Assembly (NCBI GenBank): GCA_045640265.1
Contig: JAZUES010000051.1
Span: 1-12,431 of the forward strand
From: Solibacillus sp045640265
GTDB taxonomy: Bacteria > Bacillota > Bacilli > Bacillales_A > Planococcaceae
Length of the DNA: 12,431 bases
Direction of reading: 5' to 3'
Shown here one piece after another: positions 1 to 5,803 of the stretch. Below the pieces are notes generated by a model, which had not been told where the DNA came from, made no database searches, and saw only the letters and a program-made list of their open reading frames with translations. Position numbers and translations under genes: made by a program. Each line of letters starts with the position of its first letter. Position 1 is the stretch's first letter.

Positions 1-123
1 TTTATCAGTCGTTGAGCCTCCATCAGAAGTTGATGATGAATCGTCATCGGCACCACATGCCACTAAAACTAGCATTAATGCACTAAGTATTAATACAAAA
101 AGCATATTCTTAGATTTGAACAT
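1..123 (-). CDS. Lipoprotein, N-terminal fragment
   Basis: Forty-one codons run off the left edge of the window. The protein begins MFKSKNMLFVLILSALMLVL and continues into a lipobox (L-V-A-C, Cys23), so it should be lipidated at Cys23 and anchored to the outer face of the membrane. After the cysteine comes a low-complexity Asp/Ser/Thr/Gly linker, as is common in Gram-positive substrate-binding or other surface lipoproteins. The start is supported by an AAGGGGG ribosome binding site 8 bases upstream of the ATG. The mature domain lies outside the window, so the function cannot be stated; a transporter solute-binding protein is one common possibility. Confidence 0.85.
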   Translation of the reverse strand, partial: MFKSKNMLFVLILSALMLVLVACGADDDSSSTSDGGSTTDK

Positions 124-138
124 AAATAATTCCCCCTT

Positions 139-186
139 ATACTTAAGTATGGATTTATTTTACATACATGAATATTCAAAAGTCAA
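139..186 (-). promoter_or_regulatory. Promoter and palindromic operator candidate of the lipoprotein gene
   Basis: On the minus strand a TTGACT -35 box (186-181) and a TAAAAT -10 box (162-157) are separated by 18 bases, a reasonable sigma-A promoter. The perfect 12-bp palindrome ATACTTAAGTAT (139-150) lies at the expected transcription start, just before the ribosome binding site. That is a typical place for a repressor operator. No regulator can be named. Confidence 0.45.
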
Positions 187-371
187 TTAATATCACATTT
201 TACATAAAATATAAGTAGAATATTATTCTATAAAAATCAAAAATACACTACAAAAAACACACTTTAACTAATTTAAAGTAAAAGGTAAATCTATAATAGT
301 CTTTATAATATATTTCAAAATACAAAAATGTGTATAAGAACACTATTTTAATGTATTAATATCCACTACCA

Positions 372-408
372 AAATAAAAAAACTGCGTCGAAATTACGAC
401 ACAGTTTT
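372..408 (-). terminator. Rho-independent terminator of sodC
   Basis: On the minus strand the arms AACTG.GTCG and CGAC.CAGTT (one mismatch, 6-base loop) are followed by a run of seven T residues. The structure overlaps the sodC stop codon. Confidence 0.85.
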
Positions 409-946
409 ACTTAATCACGCCACATGCAATTCTCGCACCTGAATTTCCTGAAGGGTCAGTTTTATAATCGTCTGCCTTTTCATGAATAACAATTGAACTA
501 CCATCTTCATCAAAAATCGAATTTTCCTCTCCTTTTTTCAAGGTCAAATCAACCGTAATAAAATTCAGCTGCACTTCCCCTTCTTGATCAACTGTAATAT
601 TCGGCAAATCTCCAGCATGTCTTCCTAAAGGATTTTCAATACCATGCTGTTTATGTGTAGGATTAAAATGTGCCTTGGCTGATTCAAAACTAGGCGCTTC
701 ACACTTACCAACCTCATGGATATGAATGCCATGCACACCAGGTGGTAAACTATTAGCAATCATCGATAATTCCAAGCCTTTATCCATTTCTTTAAATGTC
801 ATTTCTCCAATTAATTCCGCATTTGTGTTATATAAAAGTGCCTTGGCAGATAACGCTTCTGGGGCATTGACTGGAAGTGCTTCTTTTTGGAAAAAATTAC
901 AACCGCTTAACAAAAAACAAAGCGCTATTAAATAGACTTTTCGCAT
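407..946 (-). CDS. sodC: Cu/Zn superoxide dismutase, lipoprotein
   Basis: A 179-residue extracytoplasmic Cu/Zn superoxide dismutase, which converts superoxide to oxygen and hydrogen peroxide. The start at 946 is preferred over an upstream in-frame one because a GGAGGG ribosome binding site sits just before it and the protein then begins with a lipoprotein signal (lipobox L-S-G-C, Cys16). All metal ligands are visible: copper His75, His77, His93 (bridging) and His155; zinc His93, His101, His110 and Asp113. The disulfide cysteines (Cys82, Cys175) and active-site Arg172 in GNSGARIACG are also present. The B. subtilis paralogue YojM is reported to lack two copper ligands; this copy has a full set, so it should be catalytically active. 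It is monocistronic, with terminators on both sides. Confidence 0.95.
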   Translation of the reverse strand: MRKVYLIALCFLLSGCNFFQKEALPVNAPEALSAKALLYNTNAELIGEMTFKEMDKGLELSMIANSLPPGVHGIHIHEVGKCEAPSFESAKAHFNPTHKQHGIENPLGRHAGDLPNITVDQEGEVQLNFITVDLTLKKGEENSIFDEDGSSIVIHEKADDYKTDPSGNSGARIACGVIK

Positions 947-955
947 TGTTTCCCT

Positions 956-981
956 CCTCGTAATTAGTATTTCCAACGAGG
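956..981 (-). promoter_or_regulatory. Hairpin overlapping the sodC ribosome binding site
   Basis: In the sodC leader, CCTCGT (981-976 on the minus strand) is complementary to ACGAGG (961-956), which overlaps the ribosome binding site ACGAGGAGGG. Extra C residues could extend the pairing into the GGG. Formed in RNA, the hairpin would partly hide the ribosome binding site. Whether it regulates translation is unknown. Confidence 0.35.
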
Positions 982-998
982 GGGCCGAATTATTCAAC

Positions 999-1026
999 AA
1001 AAAACCACCCAGTAAAAACTGAGTGG
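999..1026 (-). terminator. Rho-independent terminator of the LysM-3D gene
   Basis: On the minus strand the arms CCAC.CAG and CTG.GTGG (7 pairs, one mismatch, 6-base loop) are followed by TTTTTT. It lies 11 bases after the stop codon of the LysM-3D gene and upstream of sodC, so the two genes are separate transcripts. Confidence 0.85.
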
Positions 1027-1037
1027 CGAAACAATCA

Positions 1038-1907
1038 TTAATTTAAAATTTTAATTGTTACTGTACGTTGACCCCAATTATTTGCAGCTGCTTGGTCAGA
1101 AATGAAGACGTCGATTCGATTTCCTTTAATAGCACTTCCCGTATCTGCGGCAATTGCTTCACCATAGCCATCTACCCAAACTTTAGTACCTAGTGGGATA
1201 ACGCTTGGATCAACTGAGATGACTTTTAAATTGGGATTGGCACGTAAATTTGTACCATTCGCTGTAACCCCTGAACATCCATTACAAGAAGCTGTATACG
1301 CTGTTGCTACTACCGTCATCGTACGTGCAACATTACTCGGTGTACTTTGAGCTTGTGTCGATTTTGCTGGGGTAACGGGTGCTGCTGCTATTGGTGCAGT
1401 AGTTGCTTGTTGTTTTTGTGGTACAGCTTGTTGTTTTTGTGGTACAGCTTGTTGCTCTTGTGGTACAGCTTGTTGTTTTTGTGGTACTGCTTGTTGTTTT
1501 TGTGGTACCGCTTGTGTTGTCACTGTAGCTTCTTTTGATGGACCTGACACCGATAATGTCTCACCTGCATAAATTAAGTCAGAATTCAATCCATTCCACG
1601 CCTGTAATTGCGCTACCGTTACATTTTGTGCAGTAGCAATTTTAAATAATGTATCTCCTGGTTCGATAATATATACTTTACCTTTTGAACTCACTTCTAA
1701 TGTTTCGTTTGCATAGATTAAATCGCTTGTTAAATGATTTACCTCCATTAATGATTCTACTGTGGTATCAAATTGCTGACTAATCTTATACAGTGAATCA
1801 CCTGGTTGGATAGTATAGCTTTGTGCGTATGCGCTATTTGTTGCAACAAATCCTCCTGCTGTTAATGATAATGCTGCTGTAAATGCTAAAATATTTTTAT
1901 TTTTCAA
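1038..1907 (-). CDS. yocH: Secreted LysM-LysM-3D domain cell-wall protein, YocH-like
   Basis: A 289-residue exported cell-wall protein, very close in layout and length to B. subtilis YocH. It starts with TTG, 9 bases after GGAGG. A signal peptide ends near Ala28 (AYA-QS). Two LysM peptidoglycan-binding domains follow, at about 31-72 (YTIQPGDSLYKI) and 79-120 (YIIEPGDTLFKI). Next is a Gln/Pro-rich linker with five AVPQKQQ-type repeats (133-167). The C-terminal 3D domain (about 197-288) carries the aspartates that name it (VDP Asp233, ADTG Asp255, RIDVF Asp266) and a Cys208/Cys211 pair. 3D domains share the double-psi barrel fold of lytic transglycosylases, so a role in wall turnover is expected. 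In B. subtilis yocH belongs to the WalRK regulon; WalR-like sites upstream fit that. Confidence 0.92.
   Translation of the reverse strand: MKNKNILAFTAALSLTAGGFVATNSAYAQSYTIQPGDSLYKISQQFDTTVESLMEVNHLTSDLIYANETLEVSSKGKVYIIEPGDTLFKIATAQNVTVAQLQAWNGLNSDLIYAGETLSVSGPSKEATVTTQAVPQKQQAVPQKQQAVPQEQQAVPQKQQAVPQKQQATTAPIAAAPVTPAKSTQAQSTPSNVARTMTVVATAYTASCNGCSGVTANGTNLRANPNLKVISVDPSVIPLGTKVWVDGYGEAIAADTGSAIKGNRIDVFISDQAAANNWGQRTVTIKILN
1405..1509 (-). repeat. Five tandem 21-bp repeats coding for AVPQKQQ
   Basis: Five head-to-tail 21-bp units lie in the linker between LysM2 and the 3D domain. Units 1 and 2 are identical; unit 3 differs by one base and encodes Glu for Lys (AVPQEQQ); units 4 and 5 differ only at their last base, a silent change. 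Near-identity at the DNA level indicates recent expansion, so the copy number may vary between strains. Confidence 0.95.
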
Positions 1908-1999
1908 TTTCTATTTCCTCCGATTTATATAAGTTAAATAATTTCGACTAAATATTTTCCACACCGTTTTAAACTCTACTTCCACTTTACCGCACCAAT

Positions 2000-2049
2000 A
2001 TTGCAGTTTCATGACAGCTTCGTGTGGTATACATTACAAGCACATTGCA
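2000..2049 (-). promoter_or_regulatory. Two WalR-like boxes upstream of the LysM-3D gene
   Basis: WalR binds TGTWAH-N5-TGTWAH in B. subtilis. On the minus strand two related sites occur: TGCAAT-N5-TGTAAT (2049-2033) and TGTCAT-N5-TGCAAT (2016-2000). Each has one to two departures from consensus. Their centres are 33 bp apart, about three helical turns, so both lie on the same DNA face. The rest of the 326-bp gap at 1908-2233 shows only AT-rich sequence apart from the plus-strand promoter noted separately. Confidence 0.35.
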
Positions 2050-2185
2050 AAAACAATGTATAATTTAAACATTTTTTCAATCGATTTTCTCAAAAAAACA
2101 TCATTTCAAGCGTCTGTATACCATTTCGGATGAAATGAAATGGGAATAAGTTTTCAGATTCATTACAAAAAGTCAAAATGCTACA

Positions 2186-2211
2186 TAATTTTCAATATAA
2201 ATCGTCGATAT
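2186..2211 (+). promoter_or_regulatory. Candidate sigma-D (motility) promoter of yjfB
   Basis: GTCGATAT at 2204-2211 matches the sigma-D -10 element GCCGATAT at seven of eight bases. TAAT, 14 bases upstream, is one base off the -35 TAAA. The predicted start falls about 15 bases before the ATG, leaving the ribosome binding site intact. A motility sigma promoter suits the YjfB family. Confidence 0.45.
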
Positions 2212-2233
2212 AAAAGGAAAGGAGAGGATAATA

Positions 2234-2422
2234 ATGGAAATTAATGCTATGATGTCAGCTCAACTTGCATCGCTTCAACAAACATTGCAAATGAGTATTT
2301 TAGACAGAGCAATGAACACCGGCGCAGTAGGTGTTGTTGAAATGATGGAACAATTACCAGAACAACAAGCCGCGCCAACCGCCCACCCTTACAAAGGACA
2401 AGTGATTGACGTTCAAGCGTAA
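2234..2422 (+). CDS. yjfB: YjfB-family putative motility protein
   Basis: A 62-residue cytoplasmic protein with no signal peptide or membrane segment. It matches the small YjfB family (putative motility proteins of Firmicutes) in size and pattern: a short Met/Gln-rich amphipathic helix (MMSAQLASLQQTLQMSIL), a second helix around DRAMNTGAVGVVEMMEQLPEQ, and a short polar tail. The biochemical role of the family is not established. The ribosome binding site GGAGAGG lies just before the ATG. The gene stands alone, with a candidate motility promoter in front and a terminator right behind it. I recognise the family by its pattern, so the assignment is good but not certain. Confidence 0.8.
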   Translation: MEINAMMSAQLASLQQTLQMSILDRAMNTGAVGVVEMMEQLPEQQAAPTAHPYKGQVIDVQA

Positions 2423-2426
2423 AATG

Positions 2427-2462
2427 AAAAGGCGCTCACATGAAAATGTGAACGTCTTTTCT
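2427..2462 (+). terminator. Terminator of yjfB
   Basis: Fourteen pairs (one mismatch, one G-T) of the type AAAGGCG.TCACAT / ATGTGA.CGTCTTT around a GAAA loop, ending in a short T run. It starts 5 bases after the stop codon. Confidence 0.85.
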
Positions 2463-2490
2463 AATAAATCTTTTCGTTTTTTAATAAAGT

Positions 2491-2637
2491 GGGGATTTTG
2501 GGATAGTCATTCGGCGGGTGCAGCACACATTCACAAATCCTCTTTCCGTAGGTGCTATGCTACGCAAGGCCCCGGGCTTTCTACAATATGGGGTGGGACT
2601 TTTTTGGAATATCGAAGTATTTCCTTCCTAATAAGGC
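2491..2637 (-). repeat. Composite hairpin repeat, copy A (internally deleted)
   Basis: First of four copies of a repeat with a period of about 226 bp. It keeps the left edge (GGGATAGTCATTCGGCGGG) and the right half, but the sequence jumps from CCTCTTT straight to CCGTAGG, removing about 80-90 bp including the closing arm of the large hairpin. Its small hairpin is also decayed (GGTGC against GCCCC). The tail at about 2578-2637 is closest to the tail of copy C. No coding role is supported. Confidence 0.85.
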
Positions 2638-2860
2638 GAGATTGGGATAATCATTCGGCGGGCTCAGCACACATTCACAAAGCCTCTTTACAAGAGTCTC
2701 TGCGAATGTTCCTTGTGCTGTGTGTAAGGCCCGCCGATATACGGTGTATCTTTACGAACCTTTTTAAATACCGTAGGCGCTATGCTGTCGCAAGGCGCCG
2801 GTCTTTCTATAATATTGGATGAAACGTTTAAGCTATTATTAAAGCATCTTCCTTCTAATT
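2638..2860 (-). repeat. Composite hairpin repeat, copy B
   Basis: Complete copy. The large hairpin at 2657-2735 has arms GGCGGGC/GCCCGCC, then CACACA/TGTGTG, then CACAAAG/CCTTGTG (one A-C mismatch on the plus strand), with an apical CTCTT/AAGAG hairpin. An AT-rich linker flanked by ACGGT (2741) and ACCGT (2770) follows, then a small GGCGC/GCGCC hairpin at 2776-2799. The body is closest to copy D; the tail is diverged. Strand is given by homology with copies E and F. Confidence 0.88.
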
Positions 2861-3088
2861 AAGCGGGATTGGGATAGTCATTCGGCGGGCTCAGCACACA
2901 TTCACAAAGCCTCTTTGCAAGAGTCTCTGCGAATGTTCTTTGTGCTGTGTGTAAGGCCCGCCGATATAAGGTGTATCCGTTACCTACCTTTTTAAATACC
3001 GTAAGCGCTACGCTACGCAAGGCGCCGGTCTTTCTACAATATAGGGTAGGACTTTTTGGAATATCAAAGCAATTCCTTCCTAATAAGG
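2861..3088 (-). repeat. Composite hairpin repeat, copy C
   Basis: Complete copy. The large hairpin at 2884-2962 is perfectly paired in all three helices (GGCGGGC, CACACA, CACAAAG with their complements). The small hairpin at 3004-3026 has its first G changed to A, which is A-C on the plus strand but U-G on the minus strand. The tail at about 3028-3088 is nearly the same as in copy A. Confidence 0.88.
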
Positions 3089-3256
3089 CGAGATTGGGAT
3101 AATCATTCGGCGGGCGCAGCACACATCCACAAAGCCTCTTTGCAGAGTCTTTGCGAATGTTCTTTGTGCTGTGTGTAAGGCCCGCCGATATACGGTTTAT
3201 ATTTACGAACCTTTTTAAATACCGTAGGCGCTATGCTACGCAAGGCGCCAGGTTTC
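3089..3256 (-). repeat. Composite hairpin repeat, copy D
   Basis: Last of the four tandem copies, lacking the tail. The large hairpin at 3109-3186 has one base fewer in the apical loop but keeps a CTCT/AGAG stem. The linker (ACGGT/ACCGT) and the small hairpin at 3227-3249 follow copy B closely. After it, 3257-3430 contains no gene, repeat or clear signal. Confidence 0.88.
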
Positions 3257-3430
3257 TATTATAGATAGCCATTCTTTTGTAATTGATTAAAGGAATTAGC
3301 ACGATTTCAATGTTTCAATTTAAAGAAAGCATTATTACATTAGAAACACCTCGAACCATAATAATCCAGTAATATTTATAAGAAGAAAATCGTGATAATC
3401 ATTGTTTTACTCTATTTGGCAAATTCATTT

Positions 3431-3617
3431 TATTTAAAAGAACGGCGCCTTTGCTTGCAACAGCGCCTTCCCTCTTTAAATATAATTTAATAGACTACGC
3501 TTTATTTGGCGGGCATTGCATAAAGCGCTAAGATGAGTCGTACAGATTTGTGCAACAAAGCTGTGCGATTCATGCGCTTAGCCCGCCAAACAACATACAC
3601 TTTCATAACACTTTATT
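3431..3617 (+). repeat. Composite hairpin repeat, second subfamily, copy E
   Basis: Same architecture as A-D but reversed and diverged. A small hairpin (GGCGC/GCGCC near 3444-3467), enclosed by TATTTAAA/TTTAAATA, comes first. The large hairpin at 3505-3590 has perfect 10-bp ends (TTTGGCGGGC/GCCCGCCAAA). It repeats as copy F exactly 241 bp further on, and the shared sequence continues to about 3617. Confidence 0.88.
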
Positions 3618-3671
3618 GAACAGGATTAACTTTGATACTCTCCTGTTCCACTACATTCAGCAGATTCGCTC

Positions 3672-3857
3672 TATTTAAAAGAACGGCGCCTTTGCTTGCA
3701 ACAGCGCCTTACCTCTTTAAATATAATTTAATAGACTATGCCTTATTTGGCGGGCTTTGCATAAAGCGCACAGATGAGTCGTACAGATTTGTGCAACAAA
3801 GCTGTGCGATTCATGCGCTTAGCCCGCCAAAACCACATGCACCTTCATAACCTATTT
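3672..3857 (+). repeat. Composite hairpin repeat, second subfamily, copy F
   Basis: Near-identical to copy E. The small hairpin lies at about 3684-3707. The large hairpin at 3746-3831 forms an almost continuous stem: 10 bp of ends, TAA-GCGC/GCGCTTA, then 13 consecutive pairs (3774-3786 with 3802-3814) including two G-U, capped by TTTGT/ACAAA around a GCA loop. Between E and F a short perfect inverted repeat (AACAGGA/TCCTGTT, 3619-3647) is present. Confidence 0.88.
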
Positions 3858-3973
3858 ATTAGACATCACTATTCCACCCAAATAGCACTACATTAACTTT
3901 CAATAAAAAATTTTTTAAAAATCCCTTCTTCGGGTATAACAATACGGACAATGAAGATAATTTAACAAAAGGA

Positions 3974-4618
3974 GTGTTTTTTATCGGGATCCATACATTT
4001 TTTACAAGCTTAAATGACCTAGAACGTATTATTCGGTGCCCAGGACGGTTTAAATTTGAAGAACATAACGTAGCCGCCCATTCATGGAAGGTTTCGCAAT
4101 ATGCCATGTTTTTCGCAACACTTGAAGAACATGCAGGTAGTGCTGTTGATTGGAAATCATTATATGAAAAGACCATCAACCACGACTTTGCAGAAGTATT
4201 TATCGGAGACATTAAAACACCTGTTAAACATGCTAGCGTTGAACTCAAGCAAATGCTTTCACATGTTGAAGAAAAAATGATGGAAAAGTTTATTATTGAA
4301 GAAATACCCGCTGACTTACAAGATGTATTTTTTGATCGTATGAAGGAAGGTAAGGACGGCACATTGGAAGGTCGACTACTAGAATTTGCAGATAAGCTTG
4401 ATCAGTTTTATGAATCCTTTTCAGAACTAAAACGAGGCAATACAGATAAGGAATTTGTGTATATGTATGAAATGGCACTTTCGAAGTTACTTTTGATTAA
4501 CTTACCTGTCAGTGTTGATTATTTCCGTAACGAAATTTTATCGGATGTTGTCGCTGAAAAAACAGTCATCGATATTGCTGAACTAACAGCACATATTTTA
4601 CAACAACATACAGACTAA
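3974..4618 (+). CDS. YfbR-like HD-domain 5'-nucleotidase
   Basis: A cytoplasmic metal-dependent HD-domain phosphohydrolase. The metal ligands follow the spacing of E. coli YfbR, a deoxyribonucleoside 5'-monophosphatase: His36 (AAHSWKV), His70-Asp71 (NHDFAEVFIGD), Glu74, Asp79 and Asp140 (EFADKLDQF). YfbR has H33, H68-D69, E72, D77 and D137, so the match is close, and dephosphorylation of nucleoside monophosphates is the likely activity. Numbering assumes the GTG at 3974, giving 214 residues. That GTG overlaps the ribosome binding site AAAAGGAG, so translation probably starts at codon 4, an ATC at 3983 spaced 8 bases from it; the next ATG would remove His36. A single-gene transcript with a terminator behind it; the repeat array lies upstream. 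Confidence 0.88.
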   Translation: MFFIGIHTFFTSLNDLERIIRCPGRFKFEEHNVAAHSWKVSQYAMFFATLEEHAGSAVDWKSLYEKTINHDFAEVFIGDIKTPVKHASVELKQMLSHVEEKMMEKFIIEEIPADLQDVFFDRMKEGKDGTLEGRLLEFADKLDQFYESFSELKRGNTDKEFVYMYEMALSKLLLINLPVSVDYFRNEILSDVVAEKTVIDIAELTAHILQQHTD

Positions 4619-4623
4619 AAGAA

Positions 4624-4654
4624 AAGGCTTCCTAATAAAGAGGAAGGCTTTTTT
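4624..4654 (+). terminator. Terminator of the HD-domain gene
   Basis: AAGGCTTCCT pairs with AGGAAGGCTT (nine pairs, one G-G mismatch, 7-base loop), followed by TTTTTT. It begins 5 bases after the stop codon. Confidence 0.85.
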
Positions 4655-4665
4655 ATTTTGCCTTT

Positions 4666-4697
4666 TGTAACGAAATTATTTTCCAAGGTACTATAAA
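4666..4697 (+). promoter_or_regulatory. Candidate ECF-type promoter of the sigma operon
   Basis: TGTAAC (4666-4671) is a typical AAC-containing ECF -35 element, and GGTACTATAA follows 15 bases later in the -10 zone. No good sigma-A -35 pairs with the TATAAA at 4692. Many ECF operons activate themselves, so this may be recognised by the sigma factor encoded just downstream. That is inference from one site. Confidence 0.35.
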
Positions 4698-4723
4698 GTA
4701 AAGGTCGAAATGGAGGGGGTCAG

Positions 4724-5212
4724 TTGGACACTTTAGCTCAAATTTATCGTGAAGTACAACCGAAATTATATACTTTCTTCTATATAAAAACGTCCAATTT
4801 CGCCATCGCCGAAGATTTGACGCAAGATGTCTTTTACCAAGCTACTATATCTATCCATACATATCGCGGGGAGGCATCCCTTTCCACTTGGCTATTTCAA
4901 ATTGCAAATAATTTATTAAAAAAGTATTACCGCTCGAGGAAATATGAAAAATCATTACTTATGCGACTTGAAAATATGCCCCACCCTACTCCATTTACAA
5001 CCGAACAATTTGTTGAGTTAAAGGAAGAGGCAAAATTATTACTCCAAAAAATTGAAATGTTAGATCCTCCTATTAAAGACATCATGCTATTAAGAATTGT
5101 TGGGGAGCTTAACTTTAAAGAAATCGGCGAACTACTTGGCCAAAGTGAAAATTATGTACGTGTTAATTTTCATCGTCAAAAAATTAAATTACAGCGGGAG
5201 GAGGAATTGTAA
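4724..5212 (+). CDS. ECF-type RNA polymerase sigma factor
   Basis: A 162-residue sigma-70 family factor with only regions 2 and 4, typical of extracytoplasmic-function sigma factors. Region 2 covers about residues 5-72: the core-binding and -10-reading part includes AEDLTQDVFYQA and YRGEASLSTWLFQIANNLLKK. Region 4 covers about 105-157 with the -35-reading helix-turn-helix (FKEIGELLGQSENYVRVNFH). The start is TTG, placed by a strong GGAGGGGG ribosome binding site at 4712-4719. The stop codon is directly followed by the ATG of the anti-sigma gene (TAAATG), so the two are co-transcribed and probably translationally coupled. The inducing signal and regulon are unknown. Confidence 0.95.
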   Translation: MDTLAQIYREVQPKLYTFFYIKTSNFAIAEDLTQDVFYQATISIHTYRGEASLSTWLFQIANNLLKKYYRSRKYEKSLLMRLENMPHPTPFTTEQFVELKEEAKLLLQKIEMLDPPIKDIMLLRIVGELNFKEIGELLGQSENYVRVNFHRQKIKLQREEEL

Positions 5213-5803
5213 ATGAAAGACTGCAAAATTGTAGAGGATTTACTGCCACTATACGAAGAAAATCTAATACAACTAGAAACAAAGCAGTGGATTGAGACCC
5301 ATTTAGCCCATTGTTCTCAATGTCGTGAAATGGCATCCGTGGAATTAGAAGCACTACCAAAGCTTGCACTACCAGAAAAATCAGCAGACCTGATGATGCG
5401 GCATGTGCAATCGAAATTAACCGTCTACCAATTATTATTTGTCCTTCTATCGTTCGCCTTTGCAATGCAAACTTCACTATTAAACGAAAGCTTTGCGTTT
5501 ATCTTGTCGTACTTCATTTTAGGGGCTGTGACATTTTTCGTTTATCGTAATGTCCTATTCACGCTCCTTCTCGCATTTGTTCCAACATGTCTTTGGACAA
5601 TTTTTATGACAGTTGATTCTTACGGTTCTTATTCTGCTTGGTATACAGATCAATTGACGTATTATTCTTCTGCTATTTCGCTATTTGCAAATACGGCAGT
5701 GGGCGGAATATTTTTAGCAGCCATTCATACGTTATTTACTGTACTTGGTATCATAGTCGTTAAGCTACTTATTCAAGCATTTCGAAAGGAGGACGTATCA
5801 TGA
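5213..5803 (+). CDS. Zinc-finger anti-sigma factor, multi-spanning membrane protein
   Basis: A 196-residue partner of the upstream sigma factor. Its N-terminus (MKDCKIVEDLLPLYEENL) is the zf-HC2 / zinc anti-sigma domain, with Cys4 and the His30-x3-Cys34-x2-Cys37 motif that binds zinc and clamps the sigma factor. Residues about 71-190 are strongly hydrophobic and make roughly four to five membrane segments (about 71-90, 93-111, 113-134, 152-171, 172-190). Most well-known members of this group have a single membrane segment, so the sensing part here may lie within the membrane. The ribosome binding site GGGAGGAGG lies inside the end of the sigma gene. The stop overlaps the next gene by ATGA. 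Confidence 0.9.
   Translation: MKDCKIVEDLLPLYEENLIQLETKQWIETHLAHCSQCREMASVELEALPKLALPEKSADLMMRHVQSKLTVYQLLFVLLSFAFAMQTSLLNESFAFILSYFILGAVTFFVYRNVLFTLLLAFVPTCLWTIFMTVDSYGSYSAWYTDQLTYYSSAISLFANTAVGGIFLAAIHTLFTVLGIIVVKLLIQAFRKEDVS

Noticed and set aside
947..1000. Upstream start for sodC adding 18 residues
   Set aside because: The extension has no ribosome binding site and would bury the lipoprotein signal; the ATG at 946 has a strong GGAGGG.
2406..2822. 138-residue plus-strand reading frame across repeat copies A and B
   Set aside because: It begins inside the end of the yjfB gene and simply reads through the hairpin repeats; its protein repeats the same segment (SAGxAHIHK) because the DNA repeats. 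No ribosome binding site.
2859..3122. 87-residue minus-strand reading frame across copy C
   Set aside because: Lies wholly in the repeat array, mirrors the repeat unit, and has no start signals.
3632..3850. 72-residue plus-strand reading frame across copy F
   Set aside because: Translation of a long hairpin; no family resemblance and no ribosome binding site.
2491..3857. CRISPR array
   Set aside because: Units are about 226-241 bp, contain long internal palindromes and have no short direct repeats with unique spacers.
2491..3857. Insertion sequence
   Set aside because: No transposase frame, no consistent terminal inverted repeats with target-site duplications at the unit ends.
3859..4362. 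167-residue minus-strand reading frame opposite the HD-domain gene
   Set aside because: Antisense shadow of a gene with a complete set of catalytic residues on the plus strand.
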